Positions 6,717 through 14,916 of a stretch of 64,000 nt of DNA are shown one piece after another (position 1 is the first letter of the stretch; the number at the start of each line of letters is the position of its first letter). The DNA is taken from positions 1 to 64,000 of the IMG/VR virus record IMGVR_UViG_3300025072_002799. One strand, 5' to 3'. The position numbers were made by a program, and so were the translations under genes. Origin of the DNA: a virus. Under the pieces are notes generated by a model that worked only from the letters and a program-made list of their open reading frames with translations, ran no database searches and had not been told where the DNA came from.

Positions 6717-6977
6717 TTATGTTATTGGCTCATAAGGTTCATCAGCTATGTCTGCCATTGCATCACTCAATAAATTTGCAGCAAATGCAATTCCGGCCTT
6801 TTGTGCCTCTTCTGCGGTTTTGAAGTGCTTAACCATACATTGTTCCATTAATCTACGTCTACCAAACGATACAGTCCAAGTGCCTTCATCTCGTCCACTA
6901 GAATGAGTCACAGACAAAACAAACATCCCTATTTTTGTCGTATAACAATCTGGTTTTGGGTTAGCTGTCCAATCCAT
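6717..6977 (-). CDS. Hypothetical protein (86 aa)
   Basis: Starts MDWTANPKPDCYTTKIGMFV. The composition suggests a small beta-sheet domain followed by an alpha-helical tail (KTAEEAQKAGIAFAANLLSDAM). Last gene before the terminator at 6649-6682. No family recognised. Confidence 0.5.
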   Translation of the reverse strand: MDWTANPKPDCYTTKIGMFVLSVTHSSGRDEGTWTVSFGRRRLMEQCMVKHFKTAEEAQKAGIAFAANLLSDAMADIADEPYEPIT

Positions 6978-6986
6978 ATAGGCTCC

Positions 6987-7214
6987 TTATTCAAAAGTTT
7001 CTCCGTTATTAAGACCTTCTATAACCTCTTCCATGACTTCCAATGCTTGTTGTGGCGAAAATCTTCTTCCGACTAATTTCAAGTCACTGACAGATACATC
7101 TTCTACATTGCGTGCATCGCCTTCAACCATAAATACTAATCCTGCAAAGGAATCTCTTCTCATAAGTTCATCAACAAGTTCTTCATTGGTGAGGTATTCT
7201 GCTGGTATTTCCAT
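6987..7214 (-). CDS. Hypothetical acidic protein (75 aa)
   Basis: Starts MEIPAEYLTNEELVDELMRRD and is acidic and helical, with no recognised domain. It lies two bases downstream of the ClpP-like gene and ten bases upstream of the next, so it is in the same operon. Confidence 0.5.
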   Translation of the reverse strand: MEIPAEYLTNEELVDELMRRDSFAGLVFMVEGDARNVEDVSVSDLKLVGRRFSPQQALEVMEEVIEGLNNGETFE

Positions 7215-7216
7215 TT

Positions 7217-7828
7217 TTATCCAAACTCAACCGTGACTTCAACACTTGTTCTTAATGTAGGTACACGAATGAAATTAATTAAATTAAGTTTTTTTGCTTG
7301 TTGAGCGGTAAGATACCATTCGGCATGTCCTTTTTCATGGATTTCTTTACTAAAGAAATTTCTATCTTGTCCACAATTTTTGTCCATCATGTTGAATATC
7401 ATCTTATTTAGCCGGTCTGTCTCAGAAGCCTCCGCTTTAATTTCTTCATTTTTTCCTGCCGCCATATTAGACACATCATGGATCATTATTCTTGAATTTA
7501 CATCACAATAACGATGCCCTTCTGTTCCAAAGCTCAATAAAATACTCCCGCACGACATTGCTTTCCCTTGGCAAATAGTTGCAACAGGGACTTCTGCATT
7601 TTGAATTTCAGAAATCATATGAATCAAGGCGTCTACTTGTCCTCCATACGAGTCAATGACAATTGGTATGATTGGTTGACCTGATTGATGTGCTTTTTGC
7701 ATGTCTAGTGAAAACGTCTTAGCAGATGCTTCTTTGAATTCATTTACATGAATTACAACCGGAAGATCCATAGGAACATCATTCTTCTTTAGCTTTAGCC
7801 TGGGGTCTATTGTCAGAAGATTTTTCAT
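7217..7828 (-). CDS. clpP: ClpP-like serine protease (S14 family)
   Basis: The 203-aa protein has the ClpP fold signature: INSYGG-type strand (VIDSYGGQVDALIHM), catalytic Ser in GKAMSCGSILLSFG, catalytic His in RIMIHDVS and the C-terminal helix WYLTAQQAKKLNLI. The usual catalytic Asp position appears as Glu-Trp (AEWYLT instead of DFFMS), an oddity. Phage ClpP-like proteins act either as prohead or scaffold proteases or as regulators of host ClpP; with no head genes nearby the role here is open. Confidence 0.75.
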   Translation of the reverse strand: MKNLLTIDPRLKLKKNDVPMDLPVVIHVNEFKEASAKTFSLDMQKAHQSGQPIIPIVIDSYGGQVDALIHMISEIQNAEVPVATICQGKAMSCGSILLSFGTEGHRYCDVNSRIMIHDVSNMAAGKNEEIKAEASETDRLNKMIFNMMDKNCGQDRNFFSKEIHEKGHAEWYLTAQQAKKLNLINFIRVPTLRTSVEVTVEFG

Positions 7829-8018
7829 TTTTAGCCAGTTCTGTTAGTGAATTTATTTTATTTTCAAGTTCATCTATTCTACTTTCAGATTCAATAAATC
7901 TTTCAGCGAATATACGTTCTAATTTAGTTGTAAGAGTGCATTCTTCCCACGTTTCTAAGTTTCTCAAAACAACTGGGTAGCTTCGTGTTGATATTTCATA
8001 CTTCGGCATTTTTGGCAA
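7779..8018 (-). CDS. Small coiled-coil protein (79 aa)
   Basis: The N-terminal beta-rich part (MPKMPKYEISTRSYPVVLRN) is followed by a coiled-coil-like helix (ESESRIDELENKINSLTELA) and a charged tail. It overlaps both neighbours (50 bases into the ClpP-like gene, 23 bases with the phosphatase gene), which is typical of compact phage operons. Function unknown. Confidence 0.5.
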   Translation of the reverse strand: MPKMPKYEISTRSYPVVLRNLETWEECTLTTKLERIFAERFIESESRIDELENKINSLTELAKNEKSSDNRPQAKAKEE

Positions 8019-8616
8019 TCCAAATTATTTGTCGTTCTTTAATATAAGTTAAACTACAGTAAGGAACTTTCTCAAAATTTACACTAAGGCCACTTACAAC
8101 CTCTGATAAACTTATAATAAAATCTGAATGTGTAATCAAGACCGATTTGAAAGGAATCTCTTTTGCAATTGAATCCAAACGTAGGCAAAAGGAATCTGGA
8201 GTCTCTTTTTCGGAAAAAGCTGATAATTCATCTCTCTCCTCAAAGGTTATATTAGTCTCATTTCTAAAAATTTCAGAAGTTTCCATGCACCTTCTGGCTG
8301 GACTACAAAACATTTCGTAATCAGTCAACTCAATTTGTCTAGAAAGAAAAAAAGCCGTCTTACTTGCTTGTAGACGGCCTTGTTCGCAAAGACTTGGATT
8401 ATCGCCATCCAAATTAGGTTGGGCGTGACGTATCAAAATTACTTGCTTGAGATAAAAATTCATATCTTCACTTCGAAACTCTTGGGATTGAGGATCTATA
8501 AAGCCACTTGTTATTTGACTATTATCCCGCTGTTCAGAAGTAAGCTTTCCAAATGCTTCGCCATGGTTGTATCCGGTGTATATTCTACCATCTACAAATA
8601 GTGCTGGCAATTTCAC
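7996..8616 (-). CDS. Histidine phosphatase superfamily protein
   Basis: GTG start at 8616 behind GGAGAAAAG. The C-terminal ~150 residues are a phosphoglycerate-mutase-like phosphatase: the nucleophile motif LIRHAQPN, the Arg of SPARRCMET and the second His in LITHSDFIISL are present. The N-terminal ~50 residues (ALFVDGRIYTGYNHGEAFGKL) form an extra small domain that I have seen on other phage proteins. It may remove phosphate from a small metabolite; substrate unknown. Confidence 0.75.
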   Translation of the reverse strand: MKLPALFVDGRIYTGYNHGEAFGKLTSEQRDNSQITSGFIDPQSQEFRSEDMNFYLKQVILIRHAQPNLDGDNPSLCEQGRLQASKTAFFLSRQIELTDYEMFCSPARRCMETSEIFRNETNITFEERDELSAFSEKETPDSFCLRLDSIAKEIPFKSVLITHSDFIISLSEVVSGLSVNFEKVPYCSLTYIKERQIIWIAKNAEV

Positions 8617-8774
8617 GACTTTTCTCCATCATTTGAATCACTATAATATATTTATTTATCTATCGTTATCGCAAAACACCAAACCAACGAGAACTTTTTG
8701 TATTTCTTGTTTTTATTTGAAATTTTCATTCATTAAACACTACTATACTATATCAAGTTTAAGTATAGGTATCA

Positions 8775-9941
8775 ATGGAAGATTACACATATAAATTCAG
8801 ACTCTATCCAACAAAGGAGCAAGAGATTAAGCTTGCCAAGCATTTCGGTTGTGTGCGTTGGGCATATAACCACTTTCTTGACCGACGTGTAAAATTCTAC
8901 CTTAATGCTAAAGAACAAGATCTTGAAAAGAAATCACTTAACTACAATGACGACTCCAGAGAATTAACAATTATCAAGAAAGAAAAAACTTGGTTAAACG
9001 AGGTTAATGCGCAATCATTACAACATTCACTAAAACATTTGGAATCAAGTTTCAATCGCTTCTACAAAAAGTTGGCAAAGTTTCCACGCTTTAAAAATAG
9101 TCGATCAAAACAAAGTTTTAGAGTTCCGCAGAGCATTAAGGTAAAAGACAATATGCTTTATATTGTAAAATTCAGAGAAGGCATTAAAGTTAATCTACAT
9201 CGTCAAATTGAAGGCAAAATTTGCAATGCTACGATCAGCAGAAATAAAGTTGGTCAGTATTATGTGTGTATTGGGGTGCAACGACATATTCCTAAACTCA
9301 AACCAAACGAAAACCAAGTTGGCGTTGATTTAGGAGTTAAAACACTTGTTACGTGCTCAGATGGCAAAGCGTTTAAGAACATTAAGCCATATCGCAATCT
9401 TCAAGATCGCAGACGCATTTATGCAAAAGCATTGTCACGGACAGAAAAGGGAACTCGTGGCAGAGACAAAGCACGACGCAAACTTGCGAAATTAGACTTG
9501 AAGATAGCCAATATACGAAACAATCATTTGCATAAAATTAGTCATCAACTTGTTAGCGAGAACCAAACTATCGTGATGGAAGATTTGAACGTAAAAGGAA
9601 TGTTGAGTAATCGCAAATTGTCCAAAGCCATTTGGGACTGTTCTTTATCAGAATTAACTCGACAGATCGAGTATAAATGTAAGTGGTATGGTCGAGAATT
9701 TTTACAAGTTAGCCGATGGTTTCCATCTAGTAAAACTTGTGAAAGTTGCGGATACGTCAACGATGGTTTGACGTTAGCCGATAGAGAATGGACTTGTCCA
9801 AGATGCAAAGTTAAGCATGATCGTGACATGAATGCTGCAAGAAACATTTTGCGACAAGGATTAAATCAAGAAAATAGAACCGTAGGAACTACGGAGATAG
9901 CCGATTGTCTTGGTGTAAGACCTGCTTTAGCAGGCAACTGA
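8775..9941 (+). CDS. tnpB: TnpB-type RNA-guided nuclease (IS200/IS605 OrfB), number 1
   Basis: 388 aa with the complete RuvC-like triad: Asp in QVGVDLGVKTLV, Glu in TIVMEDLNVKGM and Asp in HDRDMNAARNI, plus a zinc ribbon (CESCGY...CPRCKV). It lies alone on the plus strand between minus-strand genes and has no tnpA transposase beside it. The C-terminus (TVGTTEIADC) is the usual TnpB tail, where the omega-RNA overlaps the gene end. A hairpin (CCTGCTTTAGCAGG) and GGATCGGAAGCCACC follow, as in IS605-family right ends. Confidence 0.9.
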   Translation: MEDYTYKFRLYPTKEQEIKLAKHFGCVRWAYNHFLDRRVKFYLNAKEQDLEKKSLNYNDDSRELTIIKKEKTWLNEVNAQSLQHSLKHLESSFNRFYKKLAKFPRFKNSRSKQSFRVPQSIKVKDNMLYIVKFREGIKVNLHRQIEGKICNATISRNKVGQYYVCIGVQRHIPKLKPNENQVGVDLGVKTLVTCSDGKAFKNIKPYRNLQDRRRIYAKALSRTEKGTRGRDKARRKLAKLDLKIANIRNNHLHKISHQLVSENQTIVMEDLNVKGMLSNRKLSKAIWDCSLSELTRQIEYKCKWYGREFLQVSRWFPSSKTCESCGYVNDGLTLADREWTCPRCKVKHDRDMNAARNILRQGLNQENRTVGTTEIADCLGVRPALAGN

Positions 9942-9995
9942 TTGGATCGGAAGCCACCATATTTAAATTGGCTGGCATTTCACTGTATGGTTGAT
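9915..9995 (+). mobile_element. Right end of the first TnpB element (approximate)
   Basis: The 3' end of tnpB overlaps a CCTGCTTTAGCAGG hairpin. This is followed by GGATCGGAAGCCACC and a second imperfect hairpin (GCCACCA with TTGGCTGGC). These are features of IS605-family right ends and TnpB omega-RNA scaffolds. The left end (about 8620-8774) shows no clear hairpin, so the exact borders are not determined. Confidence 0.4.
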
Positions 9996-10004
9996 AATGA
10001 AATA

Positions 10005-10979
10005 CTAAATTGCTTTTTTTGTAGGTCCAAAACGAGAATTCTTAGGCTGTTTTACAATTTCGTTGCCCAACATGCCAGATGCATAATTCCACCAATTAGA
10101 TTTTGCTTCTGGTAGGTCGAATTTTTTTGCCAATGTGTCTGGAACTACAACATAATCAAAATCTTGAGAAATTATCCATTGATTATTTGGAAGTTCGACC
10201 TTAAATCCTCCTCCATATTGAGAATTATTCAACATATTTGGGTCATAATCTTCAAATCGCATGTCAATGGTGTCAATTTTAACATCTCCATCTGTTGGCA
10301 TTCCAAGTCCTGGCATCTTGATAACATTCTTAAGACTTACATATGCCATTTCATTTAGGTTGTGAGACATCATTGGCTGAGTGGCAATTGGAGGAGCGGG
10401 GGCGGCAGCGCCCTGAGTGGTGGATGCTGGACCACCTTTCTTGGCAGCAGCAGCCATTGCAGCCATGCCAGCCTGGAACGGATCTTTCTTTTGCACAGGT
10501 TGAACTTCATATATTTTTTGCATTGTTCTATACAAAGAGGATTTCAAATTATTTACAATTTCTTCTGGCACGTCTTTGCTGTTAGTGGCACGGTCTATGT
10601 TGTCCATAATTTGCTTTATTGAATGATCTTTTTTCATTCTATCATAAACTACCTTGACCAATGCCATAATTTTATCTTTATTGGCTGGAGTTTGTTGTGC
10701 CTTTTGATATATGGCTCTAATAGATGGAATGTGAGTAAAATAAGTGTTGAATAAATCACCTGAACTGCGTTTCTGCATTCCAGCCATTTTGCCATACTCG
10801 TCTGGGGTGATGCCCATCATAGAATGAACGCCTGTTTGTATAGCGCCATGTTGTAAAGCAGATTGGACATATGGATTTGCAGAGGCTTTTGTGGCAAGGT
10901 TCTTCGCGCCTGTAATGGCACTGTTTAGCCATCCAGCTTCATCTAAAGTCATCCACTCTTTGAAAGTAAGGTTTTCCAT
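10005..10979 (-). CDS. Putative packaged protein with capsid-targeting-like N-terminus (324 aa)
   Basis: The N-terminus MENLTFKEWMTLDE followed by Ala carries the TFxEW motif and an LxE site like T4 capsid-targeting propeptides. The rest is helical (residues 15-170), then a low-complexity Ala/Gly/Pro stretch (AAMAAAAKKGGPASTTQGAA), then a C-terminal beta-rich domain with a second N-terminal-like motif (MSHNLNEMAYVSLK). No enzymatic motif is visible. It could be an internal head protein injected with DNA. Confidence 0.55.
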   Translation of the reverse strand: MENLTFKEWMTLDEAGWLNSAITGAKNLATKASANPYVQSALQHGAIQTGVHSMMGITPDEYGKMAGMQKRSSGDLFNTYFTHIPSIRAIYQKAQQTPANKDKIMALVKVVYDRMKKDHSIKQIMDNIDRATNSKDVPEEIVNNLKSSLYRTMQKIYEVQPVQKKDPFQAGMAAMAAAAKKGGPASTTQGAAAPAPPIATQPMMSHNLNEMAYVSLKNVIKMPGLGMPTDGDVKIDTIDMRFEDYDPNMLNNSQYGGGFKVELPNNQWIISQDFDYVVVPDTLAKKFDLPEAKSNWWNYASGMLGNEIVKQPKNSRFGPTKKAI

Positions 10980-10999
10980 TATAAATTATTTAGCCAGTA

Positions 11000-11015
11000 G
11001 GGGCGTTTTATTTTA
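11000..11015 (+). repeat. Variant copy of the 16-bp repeat
   Basis: GGGGCGTTTTATTTTA, a close variant of GGGGCGTTTTAATTTT, overlapping the stop codon of the glycosyltransferase-like gene (11008) and placed before the start of the gene at 10979. Confidence 0.6.
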
Positions 11016-11832
11016 ATATTTTGGAAACTATAGTTTTCACATATTCTGACGTTTCTGTTCGGCTATTATTCACAAGAGTCTCAAGAGGTCCTTCACCTTG
11101 AAGCGAGATTTCTGGGTGTAGATACATTCTTTTATTGAATATTGGTGGCATTCCATGATTGTAGTGTATTAGATTGCTGTTCGCTGAGTTGTCCATAAGG
11201 TTTGTTTCATATTCATTATTGCCTTTTATTGAATATTCTTTTAATTTTTCAATAAATAAAATCATCCAAGCGATTTTGTCTGCGTACCTTTTGTCTGATG
11301 GGGCGTTTGTTGTTCCATTTATCTTTTTGAAGTCATTTTCAATTTTAACTCCAATTGAAATAACCCTTTCAAAGAACGAAGCGTCTACATCATTGAATTG
11401 CATAACACTTCCAACATTTAGCCAACTGTCACCTATGATTTTTTTTAAAAAATCATATCCAACTTTATAGAAATGACCTTGATCAAAGTCATAATCAACA
11501 CTAAAGCTTATGTTTGACTTTGATGGTTTTATAGGATTCGCAAGAACCATATCAGGCTCTATCACTACAAAATTGCTTCCCACCAGCCCCTTTGAGATTG
11601 CAAGAGTTATAGCATATGATTTATTCAAATATGGGTTTAACGATCTGCTATTAGAATGATTGAATTTATGCTTGTGATTGGCGAGGTTGTCGCACACAAC
11701 TGTATCATCATGAAGGTCAGCAATTGCAACGACTAAATCATCTTGCAAATTATGAAATTTAAAACTTTCTATAAGAATGTTTATTTGCCATTGAAAGTAT
11801 TCAGAATTTTCAATGCTTACTAGATATTTCAA
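11008..11832 (-). CDS. Glycosyltransferase-like protein (GT-A, HPAT-like pattern)
   Basis: The start is placed at TTG 11832, five bases after GGAGG; the first in-frame ATG (11868) lies inside a stem-loop. The order NPYLNKSYAITLAIS then FVVIEPDMVLANPI resembles the nucleotide-sugar-binding region and DxD-like motif (EPDM) of hydroxyproline arabinosyltransferase-type GT-A enzymes. A His near the C-terminus (LIHYNHG) could complete a metal site. Possible role: glycosylation of phage DNA or virion protein, or of host surface. Family assignment is by motif only. Confidence 0.5.
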   Translation of the reverse strand: MKYLVSIENSEYFQWQINILIESFKFHNLQDDLVVAIADLHDDTVVCDNLANHKHKFNHSNSRSLNPYLNKSYAITLAISKGLVGSNFVVIEPDMVLANPIKPSKSNISFSVDYDFDQGHFYKVGYDFLKKIIGDSWLNVGSVMQFNDVDASFFERVISIGVKIENDFKKINGTTNAPSDKRYADKIAWMILFIEKLKEYSIKGNNEYETNLMDNSANSNLIHYNHGMPPIFNKRMYLHPEISLQGEGPLETLVNNSRTETSEYVKTIVSKILK

Positions 11833-11854
11833 CTTTTCCTCCAACGCATAATGC

Positions 11855-11888
11855 AATAAGACCAGCATTTGGCAATGCTGGTCTTATT
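11855..11888 (-). terminator. Strong stem-loop between the sigma-like and glycosyltransferase-like genes
   Basis: A perfect 14-15-bp inverted repeat (AATAAGACCAGCATT and its complement) with a four-base loop. The tail is only moderately T-rich, so it may act as a terminator, as an mRNA stabiliser, or to separate the two genes. Confidence 0.65.
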
Positions 11889-11916
11889 GTAATAATAGTA
11901 AATTTTAAAATTTTAC

Positions 11917-13506
11917 TTAATTTATCATTGATTCAATGATCATTTCAATGCGATCACCAGTTATTTTAGTGTGATCCATAACGTGTAACTGTCTCATGAG
12001 GTTTGGCAGTTTTGCCATTGCACGTTTTTTAATTTGATCAAAATTGGCTCTATTGATATGAAGCTGTTCTGCTCCTTCTTCTGGGCTAACTCCTTGTGAA
12101 ACTAAAGACATGACATCTCTCATTGCATCAGGAAGCATTGCAATTGCTTTCCTTAGAGCCATCTTCTCTTCTTGCCCAACCATTGAACTTAAGCCTCCTG
12201 CTTTCTCTCTCCCAACCTCTTGGGAAAAACGATCACCAAGTTCATCATCACCTCCAGCGGTTCCTAGAACGCTTGGTCGATGTTTTTGACCTTTGCCGTG
12301 ATCCATTAATTTATTTCTAGCGACACTAAACACAAATGGGACAAATGTTTCTGGGTCTGCTGGGTTGCCATCTATAAGCTTTTGTCTGACCAATATAACA
12401 ATATCTTGAGCAATTTCCTCGGCAGTGTGGCTATTGAGTTTTTTGCTCAAAAGAAACCTTAATGCAAGTGTATGTGTTTTGTTTAGAACATCGTCCATGG
12501 CTTGTTTGTGGTCTGGATGTTCTGGACTTTGTGCCAAAAGGACATCTTGTTTGTCAACCTTTACATTTTCTACCAAATCAATTATTTCGCGTTGTTCGGC
12601 AAATTCCAAGAATGTGGTTCGTTTCATTTTATTTTCCTCTACAATTGATTCTATTATGATTTCAATGTAATTATTAGTTATTTTTGTGTGGTCCATCATT
12701 TTTTGATTGGACATGTCATTTTTGAGCATTTCAATTGCTCGTTTTTTAATTTGATCAAAATTAGCACGACTAATTCCAAGAGAGTTCGCAGCCTGCGCTG
12801 GTTTTTTGCCTTTTGTCAATGATTGAATAACTCTTTTCATTTTTTCTGGCAATCTAGAAATTGCTTTTCTTAGAGCAGCTTGTTCTTCACCTTTTACTGC
12901 TCCAGAATATGGTTGCGGAACGTCTGCTCTTACTCCTCTACCTCTAGAAAATGAAGCATAAGGAGAATGGAAGTCATCTTTTCCAATTATGTCTCCTCTT
13001 GACTTTGAGGCGCGTGTACGCATTCTCAGTTCGTTTCTTGCAATAGTTGTTACAAGTTTGAATAATGATCTTGGATGGTTTACGGTTTTTTTAAGTATTT
13101 TTTCTCTGATTATTAAAACAACATCTTGCACTATGTCATCTAAGTCTAATCCTTGAATGACTGGATCGACTTCATCATTGTCTAACTTTCCATAACCAGG
13201 ATTGGTCAAATAAAATTTAGATCGAGATTTAACGTATCTGTCAGTTAACGTATGAACTTTTTGCAATACTTCGTCAAGGGCGTTCTTGTCGCCATTTTGG
13301 GCATTCAAAAAAACTTGGTCATCAATCTTCAAATCGCTTGACTTAATTCCAAAATCGGAATTGTTGGGCTTCCAATCATATGATGGACTTGGCGAGTAAT
13401 GACCAGGAGGCGAATAATCACCCCTGCTGTCAGGGCTAAGACCGTAGCGATGTGCTTGATCGGGAGATCTTCCGATGCTCTCAACAAAGTCTTTAAATTT
13501 AATCAT
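11917..13506 (-). CDS. Double sigma-70-like (ECF-type) protein with two tagged halves
   Basis: 529 aa built from two tandem homologous halves. Half 1 (1-293) has region 2-like LDLDDIVQDVVLIIREKI and FKLVTTIARNELRMR, then region 4-like LPEKMKRVIQSL plus a helix-turn-helix (PAQAANSLGISRANFDQIK). Half 2 (294-529) repeats this (AEEIAQDIVILVRQKL, FVFSVARNKLMD, INRANFDQIKKRAMAKL). Both end with MDHTKIT..YIE(I)IIES-like tails. Each begins with a capsid-targeting-like motif (KFKDFVES; TTFLEFAEQ). An internal ATG at 12627 behind GAGGA may also yield half 2 alone. Likely role: redirecting host RNA polymerase. Confidence 0.7.
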   Translation of the reverse strand: MIKFKDFVESIGRSPDQAHRYGLSPDSRGDYSPPGHYSPSPSYDWKPNNSDFGIKSSDLKIDDQVFLNAQNGDKNALDEVLQKVHTLTDRYVKSRSKFYLTNPGYGKLDNDEVDPVIQGLDLDDIVQDVVLIIREKILKKTVNHPRSLFKLVTTIARNELRMRTRASKSRGDIIGKDDFHSPYASFSRGRGVRADVPQPYSGAVKGEEQAALRKAISRLPEKMKRVIQSLTKGKKPAQAANSLGISRANFDQIKKRAIEMLKNDMSNQKMMDHTKITNNYIEIIIESIVEENKMKRTTFLEFAEQREIIDLVENVKVDKQDVLLAQSPEHPDHKQAMDDVLNKTHTLALRFLLSKKLNSHTAEEIAQDIVILVRQKLIDGNPADPETFVPFVFSVARNKLMDHGKGQKHRPSVLGTAGGDDELGDRFSQEVGREKAGGLSSMVGQEEKMALRKAIAMLPDAMRDVMSLVSQGVSPEEGAEQLHINRANFDQIKKRAMAKLPNLMRQLHVMDHTKITGDRIEMIIESMIN

Positions 13507-13830
13507 TTATCCTCTTATGAAGTGCTTTTCAAAAAGCCTATAAACGTTTGAATATGCCAAGCCCCAAGCAGGACCGTGTACTTCTTCTCTGAATTTCTCT
13601 ATAGACCAATTATCGTACTCATCTGTCCAAGCCAATGTGTGAGCCCATTCGTGCAGTAAAACATCAATGACTTTGGATTCTGACAATTCCACATTTATTC
13701 TTATGTGAAACTTATCTCCTCTTTTTGTACAATAACCCTCTTCTTTTATCTTTGTTCGCCGGACTACTACAGGCAGTTTTGGCGGCATCTCTTTTTTTAA
13801 TAATTTCAAAACTTTGTAGTATGTCCTCAT
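13507..13830 (-). CDS. SprT-like zinc metallopeptidase-type protein (107 aa)
   Basis: A small protein with the zinc-binding helix VLLHEWAHTLAW (HExxH). A possible third ligand is in EEVHGPAWGLAY, in the manner of minimal SprT/WSS1-type or 'minigluzincin' domains. No signal peptide. Phage versions have unknown substrates, possibly host or phage DNA-bound proteins. The stop lies next to the start of the sigma-like gene. Confidence 0.65.
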   Translation of the reverse strand: MRTYYKVLKLLKKEMPPKLPVVVRRTKIKEEGYCTKRGDKFHIRINVELSESKVIDVLLHEWAHTLAWTDEYDNWSIEKFREEVHGPAWGLAYSNVYRLFEKHFIRG

Positions 13831-13835
13831 ACTAC

Positions 13836-14012
13836 TTATTTATATTTATCACCACTTTTTATTCCAAACAGCTTCTCTGCTTTTTTGGAACGTTTCGTAA
13901 CTGGCTTATATTTAGTACGTCCCTTTAATAATCCATTATTGCTAACATCTCCCATTCCCATGGAATTCTGTCCCAATCCTTGTTCTAGCCATTTTTTAAA
14001 GCATAATTTCAT
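13836..14012 (-). CDS. Small basic protein with capsid-targeting-like N-terminus (58 aa)
   Basis: ATG 14012 overlaps the stop of the HAD gene (ATGA). The start MKLCFKKWLEQGLGQ fits the CF-x-K-W-L-E pattern seen in other proposed packaged proteins. The remainder is very basic (GRTKYKPVTKRSKKAEKLFG). Small, basic and tagged is how T4 internal proteins look, so it may be co-injected with DNA. Confidence 0.5.
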   Translation of the reverse strand: MKLCFKKWLEQGLGQNSMGMGDVSNNGLLKGRTKYKPVTKRSKKAEKLFGIKSGDKYK

Positions 14013-14851
14013 TTTTTTACCGGAATATCAATGACATAATGACCTGACTGGTTGTTAAAAACTTGATGTATTACAAAAGACTCTAAATTTGGCCACATCT
14101 TAAACAGCTTGTCTCCCATAGACTTCCAATGGGGGATATGGTCGCTTCTATCGTCCCAAGTCTCTATAACTCTAATATTGTTGTGCATAAGCTTGTTTAC
14201 AACCGCATATTCTTTATGCGCCCAAGTATCTGCAACAGGCTTTCCTTTGGCGGTTTGTGGATAATCTGGCTCAGTTCTTAAATCTCCACTATAAAATTCA
14301 TCATGCGAACCAGGACCTTCATCGTTTGCATGAGGAACATGATTGTCAATTGCCTTCTCATTAGAGTCTGGGATGTATCTCTTTCCATGAAGGTCATGAT
14401 GCTTCAAAACATTTCTTACGTGGTCAGAAGCAACGTCACGTCGCCCTGTAATCATTGCCACATGAGTATTTGGGTCAACCTTAGCCTGTCTCATTGCATC
14501 GACTATAGAGTCATTCATGGGCTTTCCAGGGAAGTGCGTGTCTCCCAACGAAGCTTCGCTTCCCCACCAATCTTTTCCATCCCAGCCACCCAAATGATCA
14601 TGAACGACCTTTTCAGCGTTATCCATATCAAGTTTAGCGGACTGTCTTTGACGTGCTGTTGATGTTTCGCTTTTGTGAGCAGCCCTATGCTTCTTTCTTG
14701 CATTATTAAGCTTTTTAATGGAAGACTGAGCCTCTGTAGACCTATGTGGGGTTTCTGGAACTCTTGCAAGAGTGCTGTCAAAATCGAAAATTGCTAATCG
14801 TGTCTTCATCGGCTGGTGTGCCTCAAAAAAGTTTTTAAAGTATAGTTCCAT
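14009..14851 (-). CDS. HAD-superfamily phosphatase, 'Swiss Army Knife RNA repair'-like
   Basis: The start is most likely ATG 14851 (MELYFKNFFEAHQ) or ATG 14875; a longer frame begins inside a terminator. HAD motifs: I LAIFDFDSTLARVP, II AMITGRRDVA, III a Lys region near AHKEYAVV, IV ETWDDRSDH. The order GGWDGKDWWGSEASL between motifs I and II, and the DDRSDH motif, match the HAD family described as Swiss-Army-Knife RNA repair-like. The N-terminus (ELYFKNFFEA) fits the shared capsid-targeting-like tag. Probable 3' or 5' phosphate removal during RNA repair. Confidence 0.7.
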   Translation of the reverse strand: MELYFKNFFEAHQPMKTRLAIFDFDSTLARVPETPHRSTEAQSSIKKLNNARKKHRAAHKSETSTARQRQSAKLDMDNAEKVVHDHLGGWDGKDWWGSEASLGDTHFPGKPMNDSIVDAMRQAKVDPNTHVAMITGRRDVASDHVRNVLKHHDLHGKRYIPDSNEKAIDNHVPHANDEGPGSHDEFYSGDLRTEPDYPQTAKGKPVADTWAHKEYAVVNKLMHNNIRVIETWDDRSDHIPHWKSMGDKLFKMWPNLESFVIHQVFNNQSGHYVIDIPVKK

Positions 14852-14876
14852 ACGTTTATCTATGTGTGGGCGCATT

Positions 14877-14916
14877 AAAAAACCCACCAAGATGTTACCA
14901 TCTTGATGGGTTTTTT
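14877..14916 (-). terminator. Bidirectional intrinsic terminator ending the RNA locus
   Basis: A long stem (AAAAAACCCACCAAGATG with CATCTTGATGGGTTTTTT, loop TTAC) with T runs on both strands. On the minus strand it ends transcripts coming from the 14.9-16.3 kb RNA region, just before the HAD gene start. Confidence 0.85.

Noticed and set aside
7996-8616. ADP-ribosyltransferase or toxin domain in the N-terminal part of the histidine phosphatase gene
   Set aside because: Only a short unknown domain is visible; no catalytic pattern of that kind.
14851-14890. Longer start for the HAD gene at 14890
   Set aside because: The extra codons fall in the terminator stem and T run; ATG 14851 or 14875 is more likely.
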